Part shown: positions 11,217 to 21,648 of the stretch, one piece after another
Layout of the letters: every line of letters begins with the position of its first letter
Numbering within the stretch: position 1 is the stretch's first letter
Origin: Zavarzinia compransoris
GTDB lineage: Bacteria > Pseudomonadota > Alphaproteobacteria > Zavarziniales > Zavarziniaceae
Assembly (NCBI RefSeq): GCF_003173055.1
Contig: NZ_QGLF01000002.1
Span: 434,322-498,321, forward strand
Length of the DNA: 64,000 nucleotides
Reading direction: 5' to 3'
Program-made: the position numbers and the translations under genes
The notes under the pieces: model-generated
What the model was told of the DNA's origin: nothing
Seen by the model: only the letters and a program-made list of their open reading frames with translations
The model's database searches: none

Positions 11217-11888
11217 ATGATGGCGGATGACGACAAGCCGGGCCTGCTCGGCCAGATCAAGGCGAAGCTGGTCGGTTCCAAGGAGAAATGGGCCCGCGAG
11301 GGCCGTCTCCTGACCGGCGTGGCCGCCGCGCGCAGCCAGCGCCTGCCGCCCGGGCAGCGCCTGGTCAAGGATTGGCCGGTGCTCGATCTCGGCGTGCAGC
11401 CCAGCGTCCCGGCCGATGTCTGGCGTCTCGTGGTCGATGGCGCCGTGCTCAATCCCCTGTCCTGGTCCTTTGCCGATTTTCTGGCCGAACCCCAGGTCGA
11501 CGATGTCTCGGACATTCACTGCGTCACCGCCTGGTCGCGCTACGACAACCGCTGGACCGGGGTTTCGGCGCAGCATCTTCTCGCCCTCGTGCAGCCGAAG
11601 CCGGCGGTGCGCCATGTCATCCTGCATGGCTACGACGGCTATACCACCAATGTGACCCTGGAGAATTTCGCCGCGCCCGACGTCGTCATCGCCCATGCCT
11701 GGGAGGGCCGGCCGCTGACGCGGGAGCACGGCGGGCCGGTGCGCCTGATCGTGCCCCGGTATTACTTCTGGAAATCGGCCAAATGGCTGAAGCGGATCGA
11801 ATTCCGCGCCGACGACAAGCCCGGCTTCTGGGAAGTGCGCGGCTACCACAACCAGGGCGACCCCTGGACCGAGGAACGCTATAGCTGA
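11217..11888 (+). CDS. Molybdopterin-dependent oxidoreductase, sulfite oxidase fold
   Basis: The 223-residue product matches the sulfite oxidase-like molybdopterin-binding domain family. The molybdenum-ligand cysteine is C102 in SDIHCVTAWSRYDN. Other family segments are GVSAQHLL, LHGYDGYTTNV, EHGGPVRLIVPRYYFWKSAKW, and a C-terminal GFWEVRGYHNQGDPW. Unlike MsrP/YedY there is no Tat signal, so it is probably cytoplasmic. Two ATG codons in a row begin the frame; either could be used. The electron partner and substrate are unknown. It is a single gene between the infC terminator and the sigma-54 promoter region. Confidence 0.85.
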   Translation: MMADDDKPGLLGQIKAKLVGSKEKWAREGRLLTGVAAARSQRLPPGQRLVKDWPVLDLGVQPSVPADVWRLVVDGAVLNPLSWSFADFLAEPQVDDVSDIHCVTAWSRYDNRWTGVSAQHLLALVQPKPAVRHVILHGYDGYTTNVTLENFAAPDVVIAHAWEGRPLTREHGGPVRLIVPRYYFWKSAKWLKRIEFRADDKPGFWEVRGYHNQGDPWTEERYS

Positions 11889-11901
11889 CCGCGCTGCCTG
11901 T

Positions 11902-11934
11902 GCTGCGAAAATGCAGCGTCGCTGCGTTTTTGCC
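11902..11934. promoter_or_regulatory. Inverted repeat: enhancer (UAS) candidate or terminator
   Basis: Two 14-base arms, GCGAAAATGCAGCG and CGCTGCGTTTTTGC, match at 12 of 14 positions around one central base. The centre lies about 110 bp before the predicted start of the sigma-54 transcript, where an activator would bind. The right arm ends in TTTTT, so it could instead terminate the upstream gene. Confidence 0.5.
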
Positions 11935-12001
11935 TGCCCGGACACCCTGTTTCGCTTCAATCAAATTCTGAAAAGGGCCGGAATCCGGCCTTGTCCCCAG
12001 T

Positions 12002-12017
12002 TGGCACGCTTTATGCT
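12002..12017 (+). promoter_or_regulatory. Sigma-54 (RpoN) promoter
   Basis: TGGCACG-N4-ATGCT matches the -24/-12 consensus (TGGCACG-N4-TTGCW) with one mismatch and the exact spacing between GG and GC. It lies 66 bp before the first glutamine-synthetase-like gene. The same gene cluster encodes a sigma-54 activator. Confidence 0.8.
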
Positions 12018-12082
12018 GTTCAATTTCTAAGCGGCAAGCGTGCAGCGCATAATATTTGTGCAAATGCAGCAAGGGGGCAGGC

Positions 12083-13420
12083 GTGGCAAGCGACGGCGAC
12101 ATCGGGCATCTGCGGGCATTGCTGACGGAGCGCGGCACGTCCACCGTGCACCTGGTCTTGCAGGACCTGGACGGCGGCCTGCGCGAGCGGCGCATCCGCC
12201 TGGCCGATCTCGAACGCACCATCGGCAAGGGCACCGGTTTCTGCGACGTCCTCTACCAATGGGATGTCGGCGACAGCGTCTTCACCCCCGGGCCTTTCGT
12301 GGGCGAGGCGATCGCGGCCGATCCCGCCAGTCTGCGCGGCTATCCGTTCGAACCCCATGCCGCCTGGGTGGTTGCCGATTTCACCGGACCCTCGGCCGCG
12401 GTCAGCCCGCGCCGCCTGTTGCAGGCGCAGGTCGAGCGGGCGGCGGCCCTCGGCCTGACCGTGACGGCCGGCTTCGAATTCGAATGGCTGCTCTACCGCG
12501 AGACGGCAGAGAGTCTCCGCGCCAAAGCCTGGGGCCCGATGGTCCCCTTCGCCCCCGACAACCGCTGCTGGGATGCGATCAGCGCCGCGATCAATGCCGA
12601 CCTGATCGCGGAACATCATGCGATCCTCGACGGCGCCGACATTCCCCTGGTCGGCCTCGGCATGGAACTGGGCGCGGGCTGCCTGGAAGCCAGCCTGGGC
12701 GCGACCGGGCCGATGGCGGCGGCGGACAATGCCGCCTTCTTCAAGGCCGCGACCAAGGCCTTCTACCGCCGGAAGGGGCTGTCCGCCTGCTTCATGGCCC
12801 AGCCCGACCTGGGCGCGCCCGGCCTCTCCGGCCATATCCACCTGTCCCTGACCGACAGCGCGGGACGCGAATTGTTCCGCGGCCCCTCGGCAACCGAGCC
12901 GACCGGGCCGGCGCGGCATTTCATCGGCGGCACCCTGGCCCTGCTGCCGGAACTCGCCGCCCTGCCGCTGCATACGGTCAATGCCTGGCGCCGCCTGTCG
13001 CCCGGCAATTGGGCGCCGCGCACCGCGACCTGGAGCGTGCAGAATTATTCGACCGGCATCCGTGCCGTGCTGGGCGACCACCCGGGCGCGCGGCTGGAAT
13101 TCCGCATCCCGGGCGCCGACGTCCACCCCCATCTGGGTCTTGCCATGTTCCTCGCGGCGGGGCTGACCGGCCTCGAACAGGGGATCGAGGCGCCGCCCCC
13201 GGTGACCGGCGACGGCCGGCTGGAACCGCCCCCGGGCACGCCGCCCCTGCCGCGCGACCTTCATGCGGCGGCGGAAGCCCTGGCGGCCAGCGCCACGGCG
13301 CGGCGCCTGTTCGGCGATGCCTTCGTCGATCGTTTCGCCGCCTCGCGGTTCCATGAATTCGACAGCCTGCGCCGCGCGGTTTCCGCCGCGGAACGCGCCC
13401 GTTACTTCGAAGCGGTCTGA
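12083..13420 (+). CDS. Glutamine synthetase-like gamma-glutamyl ligase 1
   Basis: This 445-residue protein belongs to the GlnA fold (glutamate-amine ligases: glutamine synthetase, PuuA, GMAS). Active-site elements are present: E132 and E134 in GFEFEW, E195 and E202 in GMELGAGCLEA, H251/H253 in SGHIHLS, and the arginine region RLEFRIPGAD (about 337-346). GTG at 12083 has AAGGGGG five bases upstream, so I prefer it to a TTG 27 bases earlier. It is the first gene of the sigma-54 unit, 13 bp before a second paralogue. The presence of a polyamine-type importer suggests ligation of glutamate to an organic amine rather than to ammonia. The substrate is inferred, not known. Confidence 0.82.
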   Translation: MASDGDIGHLRALLTERGTSTVHLVLQDLDGGLRERRIRLADLERTIGKGTGFCDVLYQWDVGDSVFTPGPFVGEAIAADPASLRGYPFEPHAAWVVADFTGPSAAVSPRRLLQAQVERAAALGLTVTAGFEFEWLLYRETAESLRAKAWGPMVPFAPDNRCWDAISAAINADLIAEHHAILDGADIPLVGLGMELGAGCLEASLGATGPMAAADNAAFFKAATKAFYRRKGLSACFMAQPDLGAPGLSGHIHLSLTDSAGRELFRGPSATEPTGPARHFIGGTLALLPELAALPLHTVNAWRRLSPGNWAPRTATWSVQNYSTGIRAVLGDHPGARLEFRIPGADVHPHLGLAMFLAAGLTGLEQGIEAPPPVTGDGRLEPPPGTPPLPRDLHAAAEALAASATARRLFGDAFVDRFAASRFHEFDSLRRAVSAAERARYFEAV

Positions 13421-13433
13421 GGGAGGACGTCCG

Positions 13434-14936
13434 ATGAACCAGCACAGCCCCATCGACACGCCCAATACCGAACTGGCGAAATATGTCGCCGACGAGGCCC
13501 GCCGGGCTCTGGTCGCCCGGGTGGGGGAGAAGATCCGGAAACTGGGCATCGAGCATGTCTATTTCCAGTTCGTCTCGGTCACCGGCCGGGTGATGGGCAA
13601 ATCGGTGCCGGCCGCCCATTGGGCCGCCATCGCCAACAAGGGCGTGCAGCTCTGGTACGGCGCGATCGCCGACGTCTGCGCCGACCGCCGGGGCAATTAC
13701 ATCGGTTACGGCTCGAACGCGGCCGAACTGGTCGCCCTGCCCGATCCCGAGACCTTCTGCCAACTGCCCTGGAACCCGCGCATCGGCCGGGTCTTCTGCA
13801 CCGTCTTCCGCCACCGCGAGGAAGAGGTGAACCCCGGCGGCTTCCTGACCTCGGACGCCCGCGGCAACCTGCGCCGCATCCACGACAAGTTCAAGCGGGA
13901 CCACGGCGGCCTGCACCTGCGGATCGGCTGCGAGCCCGAGATGATGTGGCTGAAGCGCGGCCCCGACGGCAAGTTCGCCGGCGGCACCACCAAGCCCTTC
14001 GCCTATCACATCGACCAGTTCGAGCAATTGTCCCATGTAATCCTCAAGGTCAACGACTATGCCCGGGCCATGGGCCTCGACATGATCCAGTCGGACCACG
14101 AGGATGCGCCGGGGCAGGTGGAGCTGAACATCACCTTCGACGATCCCTTGCGGAACGCCGACCGTCTCACCACCTATCGCCAGATCTGCGCCCAGGTGGC
14201 GCGCGAGAACAACCTGATCGCCACCTTCATGACCAAGCCCTTCATGGGCATGTCGGCGAACGGCTGCCATCATAATGTCTCGCTGTGGACCGGGGGCGAG
14301 GATATCCTCAACCCCCTCGGCCATGACGGCGAACTGCCGGGCATGGAGGAATTGTTCACCTACCGGAAGGGCGGAAAGAACGAATTCCTGCGCGACGACG
14401 GCCATTGGATGCCGCCGGAAACCGGGCTGCACGCGATCGGCGGCATGCTGCGCCACCTGCCCGCGCTCACCTGCATCGGGGCGTCCACGGTCAATTCCTA
14501 TCGCCGGCTGGCCGATCTCGGCTTCTGGGCGCCGGTCTATGCCGACTGGGGCTTCCAGAACCGCACCGTGGCGGTGCGCGTCTCGGCGCCGGGACGCCTG
14601 GAGTATCGCGCGGTCGACAGCCTGGTGAACCCCTATCTGATGGCGGGCGCCCTGCTCGTCGCCTTCGACGACGGCCTCGTCGGCCGGATCGACCCGGGCA
14701 CCCCCGAACAGCGCAACATCTATGAGGCGATGGAGGCGGGCAAGATCGTCCACCGCATCCCGTCCGACCTGCGCGAGGCGCTGGATGCGCTGGAAAAGGA
14801 CCGGGTGATCGCGGACGGCGCCCTGCCGGACGAGATGATGCGCTGCTTCATGCACCTGAAGCGCGACGAATGGGAGCGCTTCATCGCCACCGTCACCGAA
14901 TGGGATTTCGATCGTTACCTGGAATTCCTGCCGTAA
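13434..14936 (+). CDS. Glutamine synthetase-like gamma-glutamyl ligase 2
   Basis: This is a second GlnA-fold ligase, 500 residues, longer than its neighbour and clearly divergent from it. Metal and substrate residues can be seen: E167 and E169 in GCEPEMMW, E223 and E230 in DHEDAPGQVELN, H279/H280 in SANGCHHNVSLW, and RLEYRAVDS around residue 379. GGGAGG sits seven bases before the ATG. Two adjacent GS paralogues may form a hetero-oligomer or act on different amines. The dioxygenase gene starts 13 bp downstream. The ammonia-assimilating GlnA is probably elsewhere. Confidence 0.84.
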   Translation: MNQHSPIDTPNTELAKYVADEARRALVARVGEKIRKLGIEHVYFQFVSVTGRVMGKSVPAAHWAAIANKGVQLWYGAIADVCADRRGNYIGYGSNAAELVALPDPETFCQLPWNPRIGRVFCTVFRHREEEVNPGGFLTSDARGNLRRIHDKFKRDHGGLHLRIGCEPEMMWLKRGPDGKFAGGTTKPFAYHIDQFEQLSHVILKVNDYARAMGLDMIQSDHEDAPGQVELNITFDDPLRNADRLTTYRQICAQVARENNLIATFMTKPFMGMSANGCHHNVSLWTGGEDILNPLGHDGELPGMEELFTYRKGGKNEFLRDDGHWMPPETGLHAIGGMLRHLPALTCIGASTVNSYRRLADLGFWAPVYADWGFQNRTVAVRVSAPGRLEYRAVDSLVNPYLMAGALLVAFDDGLVGRIDPGTPEQRNIYEAMEAGKIVHRIPSDLREALDALEKDRVIADGALPDEMMRCFMHLKRDEWERFIATVTEWDFDRYLEFLP

Positions 14937-14949
14937 GGGGAGGGGGATC

Positions 14950-15822
14950 ATGCTGAAGTTCACGTCCGAACAGATCGCGCAATACCGCCGCGACGGCTTC
15001 CTGATCGTCGACCGCATCATTTCCGACGAGATGGTGGCGGCGATCAAGGCGCGCTTCGAACCCTTGTTCGTCGACGGCCGCTACGAGACCGGCATCCGGC
15101 CGGACGAGGTCAACCTGCCCGAGGGCGATCCCCCCTATACCAAGCAGATCTGCAACGGCTGGCGTGCCGACCTGACGGTGGCGAGGACGGCCTTCGACCC
15201 CGCGATCGGGGAAGCCTGCGCGACGCTCGCCGGCTGGCCCGGCGCCCGCCTCCAGATCGACAACCTGCTGTGGAAGCCGCCGGCCGGCCGGCCCATCGGC
15301 TTTCACCAGGACAGCGCCTATCTGCACTGGCTGGACAAGCCGGACATGACCACCTGCTGGATCGCCCTCGACGACACCACCGCCGAGGGCGGGCCGATCA
15401 TGTATCTGCGCGGGTCGCAGAAATGGGGCATCTCGCAGCCGATCGCCCGTTTCCACGGCCCCGAGGACGACATGCTGGAAGCTCGCGAATGGGCCGAGAA
15501 GAACGGCTTCGAGATCGACCTCGTGCCGATCGTGGTGCCGGCCGGCGGCGGCGCCTTCCACGACGGCTGGACCTGGCACGGGTCGCGCGTCAACCGGATG
15601 CCGGTGCCCCGGCGCAGCATTTCGATCCATATGCTGAACGCCGAGGCGCGCTACAACCCCGACAAGCTGACCATCGGCACGGGGCCCGTCTACAGCCGCT
15701 TCATGAAGTTCGGCACCAACGAATTGGACGACAATTTCTTCCCCGTCACCTGGCACGAGAGCGGCTATCGCACCCCCGGCCTCGACGACTACGTCCGCCA
15801 CGGCCGCAAGGTGGCGGCATGA
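14950..15822 (+). CDS. Phytanoyl-CoA dioxygenase (PhyH) family enzyme
   Basis: The 290-residue protein is a non-haem Fe(II)/2-oxoglutarate oxygenase of the PhyH family. Iron ligands are H119 and D121 in GFHQDSAYLHW and H210 in GWTWHGSRVN; an Arg-rich segment PVPRRSISIH follows and would hold 2-oxoglutarate. Relatives hydroxylate acyl-CoAs, ectoine or aminophosphonates, so the family alone does not give the substrate. Its place just after two gamma-glutamyl ligase genes suggests that it oxidises the amine or its gamma-glutamyl derivative. GGGGAGGGGG precedes the ATG. Confidence 0.86.
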   Translation: MLKFTSEQIAQYRRDGFLIVDRIISDEMVAAIKARFEPLFVDGRYETGIRPDEVNLPEGDPPYTKQICNGWRADLTVARTAFDPAIGEACATLAGWPGARLQIDNLLWKPPAGRPIGFHQDSAYLHWLDKPDMTTCWIALDDTTAEGGPIMYLRGSQKWGISQPIARFHGPEDDMLEAREWAEKNGFEIDLVPIVVPAGGGAFHDGWTWHGSRVNRMPVPRRSISIHMLNAEARYNPDKLTIGTGPVYSRFMKFGTNELDDNFFPVTWHESGYRTPGLDDYVRHGRKVAA

Positions 15823-15913
15823 CCAAAGTCCCGCCCATACCCCCTTGGCGAAAGCCGCGCCGGCCTGACACACTGGTGCCGCAGGCCATGGTGACGGCAG
15901 GAGGGCAGCCCTT

Positions 15914-17049
15914 TTGATCAGACCGAAGGTCACCCCCGACGCGGATATGATCCTGGTCGACGTCATCGGCCCGGACGGGCGCTTTGCCTGGGTCAACCCG
16001 GCGCAATGCGCGGCGCTCGGCTATGCGCCGGAAGCCCTGGTCGGCATGCCGGCGGAGGCGGTCTATGACGACCGCTCGGCCGCGGTGCTGCGCGCCCTGA
16101 TCAACGATCCGCCGGCGGACGGCATCGTCGATGCGGTCGAACTGGTCCTGGTGCGGCGGGCCGGGCGCCTGCTGCGCACCCTGGCCACCGGGCGGGTGCG
16201 GGCGGCCGGGCGCGGCGTCGAGGTGCAATTGTCGAAGATCGACCTCGGCCCCATCGGCCGGCGGCTGGAAAAGCTGGAAACCGACAACCGGGTGCTGCGC
16301 GCCATCGTCCATGACGCGACCGAAGCCCATTGGTGCATCGAATTCACCGAGCCGGTCGACGTCACCCAGCCGACCGAGACGGTGGTGGCCCAGGTGTTCG
16401 AGAACCAGTCCTATTGGCGCATGTGCAACCGGGCCATGGCGGCACTTTACGAACTGCCGGAAGACCTGGACTTCAACGAGCAGAATGTCCGCCTCTACTG
16501 GCCGCGCAGCCCGGCGAACGAATCCTTCGTCCGCCAGTTCGCCGAGGCGGGTTTCGACATCAAGGGCGCGATCTCGGTCGACCGCCGCCACGACGGTTTG
16601 AATTTCGTCATCGAGAACGACATGCGGGGCGAAATCCGCGACGGCTTCCTGCACCGGATCTGGGGCAACTGCCGCCACGTCAGCCGGGACGGCACGGCGG
16701 CGATCCCGGCGGAACGGCGCTTGCAGGCGCTGCGTCAGGTGTTCGATGCGGTGCCCGATGCGGTCGCCGTCATCGATGCGGACGGCCGCACCCTGTGGAC
16801 CAATGCCGCCTTCGGCCGCGCCTTCGGCGACGATGCCGCCGCCAACGACAGCATCCAGGCGCTGGCCGCCGGCGGTGCGCCCTTCAACCAGTGGCACGCC
16901 GCCCTGGTGCGGCGCCGCGACGGCACGACCGCCTGTAACATCCATTGCGACAAGGTCGCGGGCGACGACGGACGGCCCTGTACGGTCGCCGTCATCCGCC
17001 TGGATGCGGGGGCCGAGCGTGCGCCGGTCGCCCGGCGGGGGCGGCGCTG

Positions 17050-17050
<1 letters not shown>
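15914..17050 (+). CDS. PAS-domain protein without a recognisable output domain
   Basis: The 378-residue protein has a PAS-like N terminus (about 10-65: VDVIGPDGRFAWVNPAQCAALGY), a central region of unknown type, and a second PAS (about 270-365: DAVPDAVAVIDADGRTLWTNAAFGRAFG). I see no kinase, cyclase, EAL or HTH domain. The start is a TTG with AGGAGGG eight bases upstream; a later ATG at 15947 is less well supported. Its stop codon overlaps the start of the sigma-54 activator gene, so the two are likely translated together. A role as a sensor partner of that activator is an inference. Confidence 0.72.
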
Positions 17051-18477
<1,427 letters not shown>

Positions 18478-18509
18478 GCAGGGATACCGTTAAGAAGGGG
18501 AGCACTGAA

Positions 18510-19574
18510 ATGAGCCGTCTCAACCGCCTTTGTACCCGTTCGCTCGGCGCGCTGATGATCGCCGCCACCGCCGCCTCGGCCAGCGCCTCGGCCGCGGAAT
18601 TGTCCCTGCTGACCTGGGAAGGCTATGCCGACGCCAGTTTCATCAAGGATTTCGAGACTGAATCGAGCTGCAAGGTGAGCGCCACCTATGTCGGCTCGAA
18701 CGACGATTTCGCCCCCAAGCTGGCGGCCGGCGGCGGCGTCTACGACATCATCGTGCCGTCGATCGATACCATCGGCCTGATGCGCCTGGCCGGCTTCGTC
18801 GATCCCGTCGATCCCGCCAAGGTGCCGGCGCTGAAGGAGACTTACGAGCGCTTCAACACCGCGACCGATGTCACCTTCGAGGGCACGCAATGGTCGGTGC
18901 CGCTGGTCTGGGGCTCGATCTCGCTGATGTACCGGACGGACAAGGTGAGCCCGGCGCCGGATTCGATCGCCGTGATGTTCGATCCGAAATACAAGGGCAA
19001 GATCGCCTTCTGGGACGACAAGTCGACCCTCTACTGGGCGGCCCGCTATCTCGGCATCACCAATATCTACGACATGACCGACGAGGAACTGGAAAAGGTC
19101 AAGGCCAAGCTGATCGAGCAGAAGCCGCTGGTCCGCAAGTACTGGGCCACCGCCGGCGAATTGACCGATCTCTACGCCAACCAGGAAGTCTGGGTCTCGA
19201 ATACCTGGACCGGGCTTCAGTCCGGCATGATCCGGGCCCTGAACAAGGGCTTCGACGTCACCGAATTCCTGCCCAAGGAAAAGGGCGAGGGCTGGATGGA
19301 CAGCATGATGCTGGTGAAGGGCAGCGCCAATACGGATTGCGCCTATAAGTTCATCAACTACATGCTGTCGCCCAAGGGCCAGTGCGGCATCATCGGCGTT
19401 ACCGGCTATTTCCCGGTCAGCCCCAAGGCGGTCGAGGGCTGCCTGGACGAGGCGGCGAAGAAGGCGAACCATGTGAACGACCTCGGCTTCATCGACGGCC
19501 TCGTGATGTGGCAGATGCCGGCCCGGCTCGACAAATACCTGGAAACCTGGAATGCCGTGAAGGCGGCCCAGTAA
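18510..19574 (+). CDS. Periplasmic amine/polyamine-binding protein (PotD/PotF-like)
   Basis: This is the solute-binding protein of the ABC importer encoded next. The 354-residue precursor has a signal peptide (1-29, ending ASASAAE). The mature part starts LSLLTWEGYADASFIKDFE, which matches the spermidine/putrescine-binding family, and has GGGVYDIIVPS and the hinge region VPLVWGSISLMY. AAGGGGAG precedes the ATG. The family also binds other compounds (GABA, opines, phosphonates), so the polyamine call is provisional. A hairpin follows the gene, as is common where the binding protein is made in excess over the ATPase and permeases. Confidence 0.85.
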   Translation: MSRLNRLCTRSLGALMIAATAASASASAAELSLLTWEGYADASFIKDFETESSCKVSATYVGSNDDFAPKLAAGGGVYDIIVPSIDTIGLMRLAGFVDPVDPAKVPALKETYERFNTATDVTFEGTQWSVPLVWGSISLMYRTDKVSPAPDSIAVMFDPKYKGKIAFWDDKSTLYWAARYLGITNIYDMTDEELEKVKAKLIEQKPLVRKYWATAGELTDLYANQEVWVSNTWTGLQSGMIRALNKGFDVTEFLPKEKGEGWMDSMMLVKGSANTDCAYKFINYMLSPKGQCGIIGVTGYFPVSPKAVEGCLDEAAKKANHVNDLGFIDGLVMWQMPARLDKYLETWNAVKAAQ

Positions 19575-19589
19575 CCCCTTGCGATCCCG

Positions 19590-19624
19590 CCGCCACGGTC
19601 CCGCCGTGGCGGCCCGGCTCTTTT
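19590..19624 (+). terminator. Intra-operon attenuating hairpin
   Basis: A 9 bp stem (CCGCCACGG/CCGTGGCGG) is followed by CCCGGCTCTTTT. It lies between the binding-protein and ATPase genes and likely reduces downstream transcription. The next bases form a near-tandem repeat: an 18-base unit ending TTTTGTTG and a 16-base copy (19611-19644). Confidence 0.6.
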
Positions 19625-19661
19625 GTTGGCCCGGCCTTTTGTTGACTTGTGTGGGGACAGG

Positions 19662-20768
19662 ATGAACGACATCGTCCGGCTCGAAGGCGTTTCCAAGGTC
19701 TATGGTTCGTTCACGGCCGTCGACAATATCGACCTCGCCATCCGCGAGGGCGAATTCGTCACCCTGCTCGGCCCGTCCGGCTGCGGCAAGACGACGACCT
19801 TGCGCATGATCGCGGGCTTCGAGACGGCGGACCGCGGCCGCATCTTCCTCGGCACCGACGACGTTACCGACCGGCCGCCCTACCGGCGCCCGGTGAACAC
19901 GGTCTTCCAGGATTACGCCCTGTTCCCCCACATGACGGTGGCGCGGAATGTCGCCTATGGCCTCGACATCGCCCGCGGCCGCTCGCGGAAGGAAATCGAG
20001 ACCATCGTCTTCGACTGCCTGAACCTGGTCGGTCTCGCCGACAAGGCGGGGGCACGGCCCGGGCAATTGTCCGGCGGCCAGCGCCAGCGCGTCGCCATGG
20101 CCCGGGCGCTGGCCTGCAAGCCCAAGGTCCTGCTGCTGGACGAGCCCCTGTCCGCCCTCGACGTCAAGCTGCGCGAGGCGATGCAGGTCGAATTGAAGCA
20201 CCTGCATGAGAAACTGGGCATTACCTTCCTGATGGTCACCCACGACCAGCAGGAGGCGCTGGTCATGTCCGACCGGGTGGTGGTCATGCGCAATGGCCGG
20301 ATCGAACAGTCGGGCACGCCCTTCGACCTCTACGACCGGCCGAATTCGCCCTATGTCGCCGATTTCATCGGCGCCTCCAACCTTCTGGCCGGCACGGTGA
20401 CGGTGGTCGCCGGGCGCGAGGTCGCGGTCGATATCGGCGGCCAGGCGATCCGCGGCCGGCTGGCGGAAACCGCCCCCGTGCCCGCGCCCGGCCAGGCGGC
20501 GACCGTCGGTCTGCGGCCGGAGCGCCTGCGCATCGGTGCGGCTCCCGAGGGCGACGAGAGCGGCCTCGCGGTCGAGATCACCGGCCACCTGTTCCACGGC
20601 GGCGCCTTCCGGCTGGAGGCGCGGGTGGCCGGCGGCAAGGCGGCCCTGACCATCGACCTCCAGCGCCGCTCGCTGGCGACGGCGGAGGTGATCCCGGCGG
20701 TCGGCACCCTCGTGCAGGCCCATGTCCGGGCGGCGGATGCGGTGATCTTTCCGGAAGGGGCGCTGTGA
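19662..20768 (+). CDS. ABC transporter ATPase (PotA-like)
   Basis: This is the ATP-hydrolysing subunit of the importer, 368 residues. It has Walker A GPSGCGKTT (about 37-45), the signature LSGGQRQR, Walker B VLLLDEPLSALD and the switch H in MVTHDQQEA. A C-terminal TOBE-type domain (about 270-360) matches the PotA/FbpC class. I chose ATG at 19662 (MNDIVRLEGV) over an in-frame start 39 bases upstream because the family begins here. The permease gene overlaps the stop codon. The substrate is set by the binding protein. Confidence 0.92.
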   Translation: MNDIVRLEGVSKVYGSFTAVDNIDLAIREGEFVTLLGPSGCGKTTTLRMIAGFETADRGRIFLGTDDVTDRPPYRRPVNTVFQDYALFPHMTVARNVAYGLDIARGRSRKEIETIVFDCLNLVGLADKAGARPGQLSGGQRQRVAMARALACKPKVLLLDEPLSALDVKLREAMQVELKHLHEKLGITFLMVTHDQQEALVMSDRVVVMRNGRIEQSGTPFDLYDRPNSPYVADFIGASNLLAGTVTVVAGREVAVDIGGQAIRGRLAETAPVPAPGQAATVGLRPERLRIGAAPEGDESGLAVEITGHLFHGGAFRLEARVAGGKAALTIDLQRRSLATAEVIPAVGTLVQAHVRAADAVIFPEGAL

Positions 20769-21637
20769 TGCGGGCGGGGCAGCGCCGGCTGGCCGCCTTC
20801 GGCCTCACCTTTTCCGGGCCCTTTCTCTGGACCCTGGTGTTTCTCATCGTGCCTTATGCGGTGCTGCTCGCGGTCAGTTTCTGGACGCGGAAATTCCCGG
20901 TCTTCGTGCCCGATTTCCAGTTCGGCAACTATGCCCAGATCTTCGCCGACCCGCAGTATTACACCGTCATCCTGCGCACCCTGAAGATCGCGGCCCTGGT
21001 CACCCTGGCGTCGATCGTGCTCGGCTATCCGCTCGCCTATTTCCTGGTCTTCACCGTGCGTTCGGCGAAGTGGCGGAACATCCTCTACATGGCGGTGATC
21101 GTGCCCTTATGGGTGTCCTACCTGCTGCGCGCCTATACCTGGAAGATCATCCTCGGCACCGACGGCGTGCTGAATTCCTTCCTGGTCTGGAGCGGCATCC
21201 TGAGCGAGCCGACCGACCTCTTCCTCTACAACCAGTTCTCCATGGTCCTGACCCTGACCTATATCTTCATTCCCTTCATGGTCATGCCGATCTTCACCGC
21301 CCTGGACAAGATCCCGCGGCGCCTGATCGAAGCCTCCGAGGACCTGGGCGTCGGCCCGTTCCGCACCTTCCTGCGCATCATCCTGCCGCTGTCGGTCGGG
21401 GGCGTGGTGGCGGGGGCGACCATGACCTTCTGCCTCGCCTTCGGCGATTTCGTGGCGCCGGCCCTGGTCGGCGGGCCGACCGGCACCATGCTGGCCAATA
21501 TCCTGCAAACCCAGTTCGGGGCGGCGCTGAACTGGCCGCTCGGCTCCGCGCTCGCCATGATCGTGCTGATCATCGTGCTGGCCCTGATGGGCCTGTCGAA
21601 CCGGATCGAGCGCGCCGGCCGGCTGGACATGGCGTGA
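20768..21637 (+). CDS. ABC transporter permease (PotB-like)
   Basis: The 289-residue inner-membrane protein has about six transmembrane segments and the permease EAA loop EASEDLGVGPFRTFLRIILP, which contacts the ATPase. The pattern matches the PotB/PotH subunit of polyamine importers. Its ATG overlaps the ATPase stop codon as TGATG, so the two are translationally coupled. A GTG three bases earlier is an alternative start. It pairs with the permease encoded next. Confidence 0.9.
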   Translation: MRAGQRRLAAFGLTFSGPFLWTLVFLIVPYAVLLAVSFWTRKFPVFVPDFQFGNYAQIFADPQYYTVILRTLKIAALVTLASIVLGYPLAYFLVFTVRSAKWRNILYMAVIVPLWVSYLLRAYTWKIILGTDGVLNSFLVWSGILSEPTDLFLYNQFSMVLTLTYIFIPFMVMPIFTALDKIPRRLIEASEDLGVGPFRTFLRIILPLSVGGVVAGATMTFCLAFGDFVAPALVGGPTGTMLANILQTQFGAALNWPLGSALAMIVLIIVLALMGLSNRIERAGRLDMA

Positions 21638-21648
21638 GGGAGGCGGCG

